Notes under the pieces: generated by a model | What the model saw: the letters and a program-made list of their open reading frames with translations, nothing else | What the model was told of the DNA's origin: nothing | The model's database searches: none | In this document: in pieces, positions 19,801 through 26,682 of the stretch | How the letters are laid out: each line of letters opens with the position of its first letter | How positions within the stretch are numbered: position 1 is the stretch's first letter | Assembly: GCA_035539015.1 (NCBI GenBank) | Contig: DATLJF010000200.1 | Location: forward strand, 3,559 to 67,558 | Length of the DNA stretch: 64,000 bases | Source of the DNA: Stenotrophomonas_A sp035539015 | GTDB lineage: Bacteria > Pseudomonadota > Gammaproteobacteria > Xanthomonadales > Xanthomonadaceae | Direction of reading: 5' to 3' | Program-made: the position numbers and the translations under genes

Positions 19801-20042
19801 CTGCGCTCGAACTCCGGCGTACGCCAGCTCTCCGGCACGCCCTCCCGGCCGTTGACCTGGGCCAGCGCCAGCGATGGCCAGGACAGCAGCCCGCACAGCA
19901 GCGCCGTACCAATGCAACAGGAAAGACGCGCGGGCCGCAGCCCGAGAACCACAGTCGATGAATGGCCGGCCGGGTTCAACTGAGCGTCGCCGCCACGGGG
20001 GTGGGCAGCCAAAACCCAACGTTGCTTGTTGCGGAAATGCAT
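16860..20042 (-). CDS. Autotransporter serine protease (subtilisin S8 passenger)
   Basis: The 1060-aa protein has an unusually long leader: about 60 residues, with a charged N-terminal part (MHFRNKQRWVL) and a hydrophobic core ending WPSLALAQVNG. The S8 catalytic triad is visible as Asp in VSIGQYDQGV (about 107), His in KYADHGTMTAG (about 177) and Ser in AGGTSSAAPHV (about 412). Residues about 530-575 carry an autotransporter-associated beta-strand repeat (LTKSGEGILRLSGRNRFGG). The last 270 residues are the type V autotransporter barrel, ending ARYSLRF. The family secretes the protease across the outer membrane. I chose the ATG at 20042 because GGAGA lies 6 bases upstream; a reading from 20138 adds a non-signal extension. 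Its position next to the glycan locus would fit degradation of glycoproteins, which is inference. Confidence 0.92.
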   Translation of the reverse strand: MHFRNKQRWVLAAHPRGGDAQLNPAGHSSTVVLGLRPARLSCCIGTALLCGLLSWPSLALAQVNGREGVPESWRTPEFERSWGLAAINAHYAYARGLTGRDVSIGQYDQGVALQHPEFSDRGHVALSLAQAGCSPTPGRVVLRGSDNCFATRGDQLNEGIEYVQWPSGQSRSVEKYADHGTMTAGLMVAARDGAGTHGVAFDSRMVAGNFQALFAFNAWRTREGKFSLRTEATSPWNYFPEVIRSYYSQLRDHGVDVSNMETWRPVPASPASANTLAGVEGQYQAEKQMFDAYADGAKQHAILNVVTLGNDNGRIANPYAGLPHFRPDAEPYWMSVANLRKDAGGGYSIDPSSSICSYTRMWCISAPGTDTYAPGMTGSSGGTMIGNLQGRGPLAWQVGSTAPTMTYRKAGGTSSAAPHVTGGIALLLQRFPYLTVTQVRDIALTTATDLGAPGPDDIYGWGLLNLRKAIDGPGQLLVDTHVQMKHRAGGTQVWSGQAWDDWRNDIGGKGVLTKSGEGILRLSGRNRFGGLRVREGAIELTGDNAYPAQVDGGTLQIDGTLASATLPVMSAGRLQGSGRIIGDVHMAGTLAPGNSIGTLSVQGNYVQAAGSTYLAEVAPDGRSDRLEVSGTARLEGGRVVVLPAPGKYWLGQSYDLLYAAGGVQGRFAGVERAALSPFLAFGLSYSARTAALQVSRGQWLAAYARTPNQRAAAAAADRLSMDHALARALTQLEPTPAMAALDALSGASHASVSTLLFEQGRRLREVALDRARAGRGSFDADRRGESSRGVWADIQATSTTLPTDGNAAAASAQGNVLLLGYDHRFESGVRVGLLGGAIRADARLGQDRGRIRGTQVGLYAGQNWGAFNAAASLGWSGNDIRLDRSIDFSGFADRTQANYAARTRQFAMEVSYRFTLAASEWMPYAEWARAWVERGAFQEQGGVAALTGAKESTRVDFSTAGLRFGVDLRSRGQDTGWLRLQGAIGRRRASGDLLPTATLHWRGGDPFTVSGLPLAKWTTVASLGVTARITRNGALYLGYQGQYADAVRDHALQARYSLRF

Positions 20043-20359
20043 AGGGTCTCCGTAGGAATAGAACTGCTTCAGAGGGAGGCCTGTGTGTGCTCCCCGGGGG
20101 CACGCTGCCCCCTTGGCTTTCGTCGCAGTGGGATCCACGCGTCCACGGTGGGTCCGGATTCCGGCATGCCCGAATGCGACGGCGCCGCGCGCACCCTAGG
20201 GCACGGTTCTCATTCGGCAGGGACGAACTGAGCGCAATCGCGCCAGCTATTTGAAAAATCCACTTCTATGCACCGCTTGCGTGACGGTCCGTAGCAGTGC
20301 GCCACGAACCTCCTCGCGAGGAACATAAATGCCGGGGGCGCCATTGCGGCGCCTCGGGA
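20043..20359. other. Gene-free gap upstream of the autotransporter gene
   Basis: No convincing gene is present in these 317 bases. The protease leader contains a 7-bp GC hairpin (arms 20096-20102 and 20106-20112). A 12-bp palindrome TCCTCGCGAGGA lies at 20311-20322. A weak stem around GGCGCC repeats lies at 20338-20354, just after the stop of the 456-aa gene, and may help end that transcript. An A/T-rich patch near 20250-20270 could hold the protease promoter, but no good -35/-10 pair was found. Confidence 0.5.
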
Positions 20360-21730
20360 TCAATAGAGGAAGTGACCGATGCCCGGACGTGGGTCGTGGC
20401 TGGAGACGCTGATCACGCCCGTGCGGGCATCCCAACGGAGCGGTTGGGCTGTGTACGGGTCACGCTGCGCTGCCGGGGTCGCAAGCGCCCGGTGCATGCT
20501 GTTTGCGTCCACGCCCTGCGCACGCAGGGTCGCGGCCTCGACGGCGACGCGCCGGGCGCCTTCGAGATCGGCCACGCGCAAGGCGTAGGGCACGTAGATG
20601 CCATCTGCGATTTGCACCCCTATGCGGCCGGTGGGATTGAACAACCATCGCCAAGGCGACCCCGGCGCGGACACGTCGGCCTGGGCCAGTGCACTGGGCA
20701 AGATCCGATAATCGGCGGCGCTGGCGTCCCCCAGGCGGACGAAGCGGGCGGCAAGCAAGTTGCTCGTGGCCTGCGGCTTGAACAAGGGGCGTTGCAGGAG
20801 GTCCAGCACTCGTTCGCCAGCAGAAACCTCAGGGGGAGATACCGGGGCTGACAGCGCCGCCTGCTGGTACCACTGCGTGTAGCGCCATTCGCCCGTCATC
20901 GCCCGAGCCGTTGAGCGCTCGTCTTTGGTCAGCGGCATTTGCCAACTGGCAGGCAGCGCCTGCGAATGACGCCGGCCCATGGCCCGCATGATCAAGTTGC
21001 CGATACCGAAGTGGCGGTTGATCGCGGTCGTTGCAATCATTTTTCCAATGAGCGTGTCGGTATCGCGCAGGACGCGACGCCAGAAACGCAGGTCCTGATC
21101 GAGCAGTTGCAGGACGGTGGCTTCCTGCCCTGCCCTCGCCGCCAGCCAGGCCTCCAGCAACAACAACCGTTGGCCGTCGAGCGCGGCGGGGTAAGGTGGA
21201 AAACTGACCTGGCCGGCGGCATCGAGCTCTTGCCACTGCGGCAGCGCGATCAACTCTTGATAGCGCGCCCGCAATCCAGCTTCTTCATCCAGCCATTGCA
21301 CCGCCAGCGGAGCGGCCCCATCGTCCAGTGCCGCGGCGCACCGCACGTAGTCGTCCGTGCAAGCCGATAACAACGCGCGCAAGGCCGGCGAGCGCGCGGC
21401 CACCGTGCGACTGCGGGCCCCCGGCAGGATTGTCAGGTCCACCATGTCGTGCACCGGCGGCGCGGTTTGCAAGGCTTCGATAGCGGCCTTACGCCTGCGA
21501 CCCAACGCCGGCTTCTGTTCGGCCGGTGCATCGATGCCTAACAGGTAGATGAATCCGTTGTCCGCGTCTGGCACTTGCCCACGCTGCGCATAGCGTTCGG
21601 CCAACTGCCGTGTTTCGGCCGAGGGTGCCTCGTCACGCGCATTGATCAACAGCAAAAGGCCATAGCCACCCAGCAGCAGCGCGCAACCGCCTGCCACCAG
21701 CCATCCGAACCCCCGAAGCACGCCACGCAT
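20360..21730 (-). CDS. Membrane-anchored protein of unknown function, 456 aa
   Basis: I do not recognise a characterised family. The protein starts with one hydrophobic segment (GFGWLVAGGCALLLGGYGLLLLI, about residues 8-30), then a largely alpha-helical soluble part of about 420 residues with many Leu/Ala/Arg. It contains a cysteine pair in LLSACTDDYVRCAAAL and no obvious catalytic motif. The topology suggests a single inner-membrane anchor with the bulk in the periplasm, or a type II protein facing the cytoplasm. A strong ribosome binding site (AGGAGCGGGAAC) precedes the ATG. It lies 69 bp downstream of dnaB in the same direction and could be co-transcribed, though nothing in the protein suggests a link to replication. 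Confidence 0.7.
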   Translation of the reverse strand: MRGVLRGFGWLVAGGCALLLGGYGLLLLINARDEAPSAETRQLAERYAQRGQVPDADNGFIYLLGIDAPAEQKPALGRRRKAAIEALQTAPPVHDMVDLTILPGARSRTVAARSPALRALLSACTDDYVRCAAALDDGAAPLAVQWLDEEAGLRARYQELIALPQWQELDAAGQVSFPPYPAALDGQRLLLLEAWLAARAGQEATVLQLLDQDLRFWRRVLRDTDTLIGKMIATTAINRHFGIGNLIMRAMGRRHSQALPASWQMPLTKDERSTARAMTGEWRYTQWYQQAALSAPVSPPEVSAGERVLDLLQRPLFKPQATSNLLAARFVRLGDASAADYRILPSALAQADVSAPGSPWRWLFNPTGRIGVQIADGIYVPYALRVADLEGARRVAVEAATLRAQGVDANSMHRALATPAAQRDPYTAQPLRWDARTGVISVSSHDPRPGIGHFLY

Positions 21731-21799
21731 GTTCCCGCTCCTGTCCCTGGACGTGGCCAGCCTACACAGGCCCGGCGCAGGCCGCCAATCCCGCCAGGC

Positions 21800-23218
21800 T
21801 TACTCGAAACTCCCCACCGAGTCGTGCGCCAGGTTGTCGAAGCGGGTGTACTCGCCGAAGAACTTCAGCTTGCACGAGCCGGTCGGGCCGCCTCGGTGCT
21901 TGCCGATGATGATCTCGGCCAGGCCCTTGTCCGGCGAATTTTCCTTGTTGTAGTAATCGTCTCGGTAGATGAAGACGATCATGTCCGCGTCCTGCTCGAT
22001 AGCGCCGGATTCACGCAGGTCGGCCATCACCGGGCGCTTGTCGGTACGCGTTTCCAGCGAGCGGTTGAGCTGGGACAGGGCGATCACCGGCACGTTGAGC
22101 TCCTTGGCCAGGCCCTTGAGCGAACGCGAGATCTCCGAAATTTCGGTGGCGCGGTTTTCGCTGTTGCCCGGCACCGACATCAGCTGCAGGTAGTCGATCA
22201 CGATCAGCCCCAGGTCATGCTCGCGCTTGAGCCGGCGCGCCTTGGAGCGCAGCACCTCCGGCGACAGGCCGGGGGTGTCGTCGATGAAGATCTTGGTTTC
22301 CTTGAGCATCTTGATCGCGCCGGTGACGCGCGCCCAGTCCTCGTCTTCGAGCTGGCCGGTGCGCAGGCGCGTGGCGTTGATGCGGCCGTTGGAGGAGATC
22401 AGGCGCATCGCCAGCTGCGGCGCCGACATTTCCATCGAGAACACCGCCACCGCCTTCTTCGACTTGATCGCTGCGTACTCGGCGATGTTCAGCGCGAAGG
22501 TGGTCTTGCCCATCGCCGGGCGCGCGGCGAGGATGATCAGGTCGGTCGGCTGCAGGCCGGCCGTCATCGCATCGAAATCGTTGTAACCGGTGGGCAGGCC
22601 GGTGATGTTGCCGCCGTTCTCGAAGCGGTTGCGCAGCTCTTCGAAGGCATCCTTCAGCGCGCCGGGCATGGCGACGAAGTCGCTGCGGCCACGGGCGCCG
22701 GCCTCGGCGATCTGGAATACCGCCTTTTCGGCGGTGGCCAGCAGCTCGGAACTCTCGCGGCCTTCCGGCTGGAAGCCATCGTTGACGATATTGGTGCCGA
22801 CCTCGATCAACTGCCGCAGCACCGCCTTGTCACGCACGATCTCGGCATAGGCACCGATGTTGGCGGCCGAAGGCGTGGTGCTGGCCAGTTCGATCAGGTA
22901 GGCGCCGTCGCCGACCTGTTCGAGCTTGCCCTGCGACTCGAACCATTCGCCCAGGGTGACCGCGTCGAATGGCCGGCTCTTCTCGGCCAGCTCGCGGATG
23001 GCGCGGTAGATCAGCCGGTGGTCACGGCGGTAGAAGTCGTTCTCGGTGAGCTGGTCGTTGACCCGGTCGTAGGCGTCGGGCGCGAGCATCAGCCCGCCGA
23101 GCACCGCCTGTTCGGCCTCCACCGAGTGCGGCGGCACGCGCAACTGGTCGATGCGCGGCTCGGGCCGGTCATCGCGGTCGCGGTCGCGGTTGGAACGAAA
23201 GCCGGCTCGGGCGGACAT
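21800..23218 (-). CDS. dnaB: Replicative DNA helicase DnaB
   Basis: The 472-aa length and full domain order match chromosomal DnaB. An Arg/Asp-rich N-terminal tail precedes the N-terminal helical domain (PHSVEAEQAVLGGLML, YRRDHRLIYRAI). The linker and RecA-like motor domain follow, with Walker A ARPAMGKTTFALN near residue 235, Walker B DLGLIVIDYLQLM, and the DnaB C-terminal motif AELIIGKHRGGPTG-like segment (AEIIIGKHRGGPTG). DnaB is the hexameric helicase that unwinds the chromosome at forks and recruits primase. All motifs are intact and the gene looks chromosomal rather than phage-derived. It follows the FMN reductase gene after a 146-bp gap, so it probably has its own promoter. Confidence 0.98.
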   Translation of the reverse strand: MSARAGFRSNRDRDRDDRPEPRIDQLRVPPHSVEAEQAVLGGLMLAPDAYDRVNDQLTENDFYRRDHRLIYRAIRELAEKSRPFDAVTLGEWFESQGKLEQVGDGAYLIELASTTPSAANIGAYAEIVRDKAVLRQLIEVGTNIVNDGFQPEGRESSELLATAEKAVFQIAEAGARGRSDFVAMPGALKDAFEELRNRFENGGNITGLPTGYNDFDAMTAGLQPTDLIILAARPAMGKTTFALNIAEYAAIKSKKAVAVFSMEMSAPQLAMRLISSNGRINATRLRTGQLEDEDWARVTGAIKMLKETKIFIDDTPGLSPEVLRSKARRLKREHDLGLIVIDYLQLMSVPGNSENRATEISEISRSLKGLAKELNVPVIALSQLNRSLETRTDKRPVMADLRESGAIEQDADMIVFIYRDDYYNKENSPDKGLAEIIIGKHRGGPTGSCKLKFFGEYTRFDNLAHDSVGSFE

Positions 23219-23364
23219 GCGGGCGGAAACCTGACGCGGGGACGGGGGCAGGAAGGATAGGCAGGCCCGGCCCTACTTGCTAGGAACAAGTCTGTGGATA
23301 AGCCGTGCACAGCCGGTGCGTGATACCCACGCTAGGCCCGCCCCGTCTCAGTTTCCGCGACCGC

Positions 23365-23925
23365 TCAATGGCTTTTGCCGGCGCTGGCAATCAGCGCCAG
23401 GAACTTGTCCACATAGCCCTGCAGGAACTTCGCGGTACCGGCATCCCCCAACCCGCCCTGCTCGTCGAAAAAGCCATCCTTGTGCTGCAGGAACACTTCC
23501 GGTTGGCCGAGTACGTGCATGTCCAGGTAGGCCAGCACGTTGCGCAGGTGCTGCTGGGCCAGCGCGGTCCCGATCGTGCCGACGGAGATGCCCAGCACCG
23601 CCGCCGGTTTTCTGGCAAAGCAGCTGTCGCCGTACGGGCGCGAGCCGAGGTCGATGGCGTTCTTGAGCACGCCAGGGATCGACCGGTTGTATTCGGGGGT
23701 GACGAACAGCACCGCGTCGGCCTCGCGCACCTGTTGCTTGAGGCGCTTGCCCTGCTCGGGATAGTCGTGGTCGAAATCCTGGTTGTACAGCGGCAGGTCG
23801 CCGATCTCGATATGCGTGAAGCTGGCCTTGCCGCCGAACAACGGCTCCAGCGCATGCGCCAGCTGGCGGTTGAACGAGTGCTTGCGCAGGCTGCCGACGA
23901 ATACGGCGATCTTGTACTGGCTCAT
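23365..23925 (-). CDS. NADPH-dependent FMN reductase (ChrR/YieF type)
   Basis: The 186-aa flavodoxin-fold protein shows the flavin phosphate-binding loop FVGSLRKHSFNRQLA at residues 9-23 and the isoalloxazine-contacting segment FVTPEYNRSIPGVLKNAIDL around residue 75. Its length and motifs fit the NAD(P)H-dependent quinone/chromate reductase group, cytoplasmic enzymes that reduce quinones, azo dyes or metals by two-electron transfer and limit oxidative stress. The true substrate cannot be deduced. It lies 48 bp after the asparagine synthetase gene on the same strand and could be read from that transcript. Confidence 0.93.
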   Translation of the reverse strand: MSQYKIAVFVGSLRKHSFNRQLAHALEPLFGGKASFTHIEIGDLPLYNQDFDHDYPEQGKRLKQQVREADAVLFVTPEYNRSIPGVLKNAIDLGSRPYGDSCFARKPAAVLGISVGTIGTALAQQHLRNVLAYLDMHVLGQPEVFLQHKDGFFDEQGGLGDAGTAKFLQGYVDKFLALIASAGKSH

Positions 23926-23973
23926 GACGGGCTCCGGGGTGGGGGTCGGGCCCGAATCTAGCCAGAGCGGCGC

Positions 23974-25920
23974 TCAGCCGGGGTGAAGTGGAACCGCGGC
24001 CGCGCGCGCCTGCCGCCAGCCCTCCTGCCAGGCCTGGAACATCAGCACCGTCCACAGGTGGGTGTGCCACTTGCGCTGCCCGCCAAGGAACGCCTGCCAG
24101 GGCGCCTGGATGGCCGCCGGCACGAACACCCCTTCAGCCGCCAGCCGGCCCGGTTCAAGCAGTGCCTGCGCCCAGTCGCGCAAGTCGCCGCGCAACCAGT
24201 TGCTGACCGGCGCGCCGAAGCCGCGCTTGGGGCGGTCGACCATGTGGTCGGGCAGATAGCCGCGCAACACCTGCTTGAGCAGGTACTTGCTGGTGCCCTG
24301 GCGGTATTTGTAGTCCAGTGGCAGCGACCAGGCGAACTCGGCCACGCGCCAGTCCAGCAGCGGCGCGCGCGCCTCCAGGCCCACCGCCATGCTGGTGCGG
24401 TCGACCTTGCACAGCAGGTCGTCGGGCAGATAGGTGACGAAGTCGGCCAGCATCATCGCGTCGGCCGCGGTGCCGGCGCCATGCAGCGGCTGCGCCAGGC
24501 TATAGAAGGTCTCCGGCTCGTGCGCGCCCTGCACCGCCTCGGCCGGCGTGCGCCAGCGCGAAATCCGGTTGCGATAGACATCGCCGATGCCGCGCGCGCC
24601 GGCTTCGTTGAACAGGACCGCCAGGCCGCCCACGCGGGAGCGCTCGCCACCGCCGCGACGCGCCAGCGCACCGCGCAGCGGGCCCGGCAGCAGCCGCAGC
24701 ATCTGCCAGTTGCGCAGCGCGCGCACGTAGCGCGAATAGCCGAAGAACAGCTCATCGCCGCCGTCCCCGGACAAGGCCACGGTGACCCCGCTGCGGGCCA
24801 GCTTCGCCACCAGCGCAGTCGGCACTTGCGAGGCGTCGGCAAAGGGCTCGTCGAACATCTGTGGCAGCTGCGGCACGACGGCCAACGCGTCGCGCCCATC
24901 GACATACAGTTCGGTGTGTTCGCAACCCAGGTGTGCGGCGACTTCGCGCGCCAGCGGCGCTTCGTCGTGGTGCGAGCCGCTGAAGCCGATGCTGAAACTG
25001 CGCACCGGCCGCGTGCTCTGCGCCTGCATCAGCGCGGTGACCACGGAGGAGTCGGTGCCGCCGGAGAGAAACACGCCGACCGGAACGTCGGCCACCATGC
25101 GCAAGCCCACTGCGTCGCGCAGCAGCGTATCCAATTGCGCCTGCGCGGCGGCGGCATCGCCCTGGAACGGCTGGGCCAGCGCGGCCTGCATCGCCTGGCG
25201 CGCGTCCCAGAACGGGCGCTGTGCCTGTTCGGGACGGTGCGCGGCGGCGCCGGCGGCGATGTCGCTGGCCTGCAGGCGCAGGATTCGCCCCGGCATCAGC
25301 TTGAACGCCCCCCGATGAATGCAATAGGGCGCCGGGATATAGCCCAGCCGCAACAGCAGCGTGAGCACATCATGGTCGACGTCGTTGTCGAAATCCGGAT
25401 GCCGCCACAAGGCCTTGAGCTCGGAGCCGAACACCAGGGTGTCGCCAGCCCAGCCGTAGTACAGCGGCTTCTTGCCGACGCGGTCGCGCGCCAATTGCAG
25501 CGATTGCTCGCGGCTGTCCCACAGGGCCAGGGCGAACATGCCGTTGCATTGCGCCAGGGTCTGCTCCAGGCCCCATTCCACGATCGCCGCGAGCAGCACT
25601 TCGGTGTCGGAGTGGCCGCGGAAGCGGTGGCCCAGCGCCGACAGCGCGGCGCGCAGCTGCGCGAAGTTGTAGATCTCGCCGTTGTAGGCCAGCTGGTAGC
25701 GACCATCGCTGGAGGCCATCGGCTGGTGGCCCAGCGGCGACAGGTCGAGGATGCTCAGGCGCTGGTGCGCCAGGGCGATGCCGGCCTGCGCATCGCACCA
25801 CACGCCGGCATCATCGGGCCCGCGGTGCTGCAGGCTCGCCCCCATTGCCGCGGCCAGTGCGTTGAGCGCCTCGCCATGCAGGCGGGGTTGGGGCAGCCAC
25901 AGTCCGGCCAGTCCACACAT
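23974..25920 (-). CDS. asnB: Asparagine synthetase (glutamine-hydrolysing)
   Basis: The 648-aa protein starts MCGLAGLW, so Cys2 becomes the N-terminal nucleophile of the class II glutaminase domain (HRGPDDAGVW near residue 35, YNGEIYN near residue 82). The C-terminal ATP-pyrophosphatase domain has FLSGGTDSSVV near residue 288 and SGDGGDELFFGYSRY near residue 385. It makes asparagine from aspartate, glutamine and ATP. Some members of this group instead amidate cell-envelope sugars. Only the start at 25920 gives the essential N-terminal cysteine, so longer readings are wrong. It begins 11 bases after the GST stop, an operon-like spacing. The isolated context gives no hint of a capsule or exopolysaccharide role. 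Confidence 0.93.
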   Translation of the reverse strand: MCGLAGLWLPQPRLHGEALNALAAAMGASLQHRGPDDAGVWCDAQAGIALAHQRLSILDLSPLGHQPMASSDGRYQLAYNGEIYNFAQLRAALSALGHRFRGHSDTEVLLAAIVEWGLEQTLAQCNGMFALALWDSREQSLQLARDRVGKKPLYYGWAGDTLVFGSELKALWRHPDFDNDVDHDVLTLLLRLGYIPAPYCIHRGAFKLMPGRILRLQASDIAAGAAAHRPEQAQRPFWDARQAMQAALAQPFQGDAAAAQAQLDTLLRDAVGLRMVADVPVGVFLSGGTDSSVVTALMQAQSTRPVRSFSIGFSGSHHDEAPLAREVAAHLGCEHTELYVDGRDALAVVPQLPQMFDEPFADASQVPTALVAKLARSGVTVALSGDGGDELFFGYSRYVRALRNWQMLRLLPGPLRGALARRGGGERSRVGGLAVLFNEAGARGIGDVYRNRISRWRTPAEAVQGAHEPETFYSLAQPLHGAGTAADAMMLADFVTYLPDDLLCKVDRTSMAVGLEARAPLLDWRVAEFAWSLPLDYKYRQGTSKYLLKQVLRGYLPDHMVDRPKRGFGAPVSNWLRGDLRDWAQALLEPGRLAAEGVFVPAAIQAPWQAFLGGQRKWHTHLWTVLMFQAWQEGWRQARAAAVPLHPG

Positions 25921-25931
25921 GGTCGTGTGTC

Positions 25932-26597
25932 TCAGGCCGGCTCGGCGCTTGCCAGGCGTGCGCGCGCGTCCGGCTCGGCCTCGGCCATGGCGACGAAACC
26001 GGCATTGGCGCGCACGCGTTCGAGCCAGTCGCCCAGGGCCGGCCAGCGCGACAGCTCGAATCCGCCCTCCGCCGCACAATGGGTATAGGCGAACAGCGCG
26101 ATGTCGGCGATGCCGTAGGCGCCGCCGCTGAACCAGGGGTGCTGGCGCAGGTGGCCTTCCATCACCCCTAGCGCCGCCTCGCCGCCGGCCCGCAGGCGCG
26201 GCAAATCAGCGCGGCGCGCTGAATCGAGCGGGGTCCAGCCGCGAATGAAGCGTGCCACCGCCACATAGGGCTCGTGGCTGTACTGTTCGAAGAACATCCA
26301 GCTCAGCGTCTGTGCCCGCTGCCAGGCATCGGCCGGAAGAAACGGCGTGCCTTCGGCCAGCCAGTAAAGGATGGCATTGGACTCGACCAGCACGCGGCCG
26401 TCGTCGCGCTCGACCATCGGCACCTTGCCGTTGGGATTCTTGGCCAGGTATTCAGGCGTGCGGGTCTGGCCATTGGCACTGTCGACCTCTTCCCAGACAT
26501 AGCGGCTGCCCAGTTGTTCCAGCAACAGCTGCACCTTGTAGCAGTTGCCCGACGTGGACTTGCCATAGACGGTCAGCGGCGCGCGTGCAGGGGACAT
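25932..26597 (-). CDS. Glutathione S-transferase family protein (upstream of asnB)
   Basis: The 221-aa protein has a thioredoxin-like N domain (LTVYGKSTSGNCYKVQLLL) and the glutathione-binding cis-proline and Glu/Ser segment (GKVPMVERDDGRVLVESNAI). The all-helical C domain has the conserved AYGIADIALFAYTH (N-capping box and Asp). The STSGNCYKV segment suggests a Ser or Cys as the catalytic residue. The family conjugates or reduces electrophiles with glutathione in the cytoplasm. The substrate is unknown. I chose the ATG at 26597; a TTG two codons earlier is also in frame. Its stop lies 11 bases before asnB, suggesting co-transcription. Confidence 0.92.
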   Translation of the reverse strand: MSPARAPLTVYGKSTSGNCYKVQLLLEQLGSRYVWEEVDSANGQTRTPEYLAKNPNGKVPMVERDDGRVLVESNAILYWLAEGTPFLPADAWQRAQTLSWMFFEQYSHEPYVAVARFIRGWTPLDSARRADLPRLRAGGEAALGVMEGHLRQHPWFSGGAYGIADIALFAYTHCAAEGGFELSRWPALGDWLERVRANAGFVAMAEAEPDARARLASAEPA

Positions 26598-26682
26598 GGT
26601 CAAGCCTGGTCACAGGAAGGTCACCGAGTGTCACAGCCACGGCCGGCTTTGCAAAGCCCCGGGCGGCGTGAACCCCCGGGGA

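Noticed and set aside
25921..26079. A longer start for asparagine synthetase giving a 53-residue extension.
   Set aside because: The enzyme needs Cys2 as its N-terminal nucleophile, which only the start at 25920 gives. The extension also overlaps the GST gene.
26645..26681. Overlapping palindromes (GGCTTTGCAAAGCC and CCCCGGG/CCCGGGG) after the DUF3857 gene.
   Set aside because: The stems are short with an 11-base loop and no U tract, so I did not call a terminator, although a weak effect is possible.
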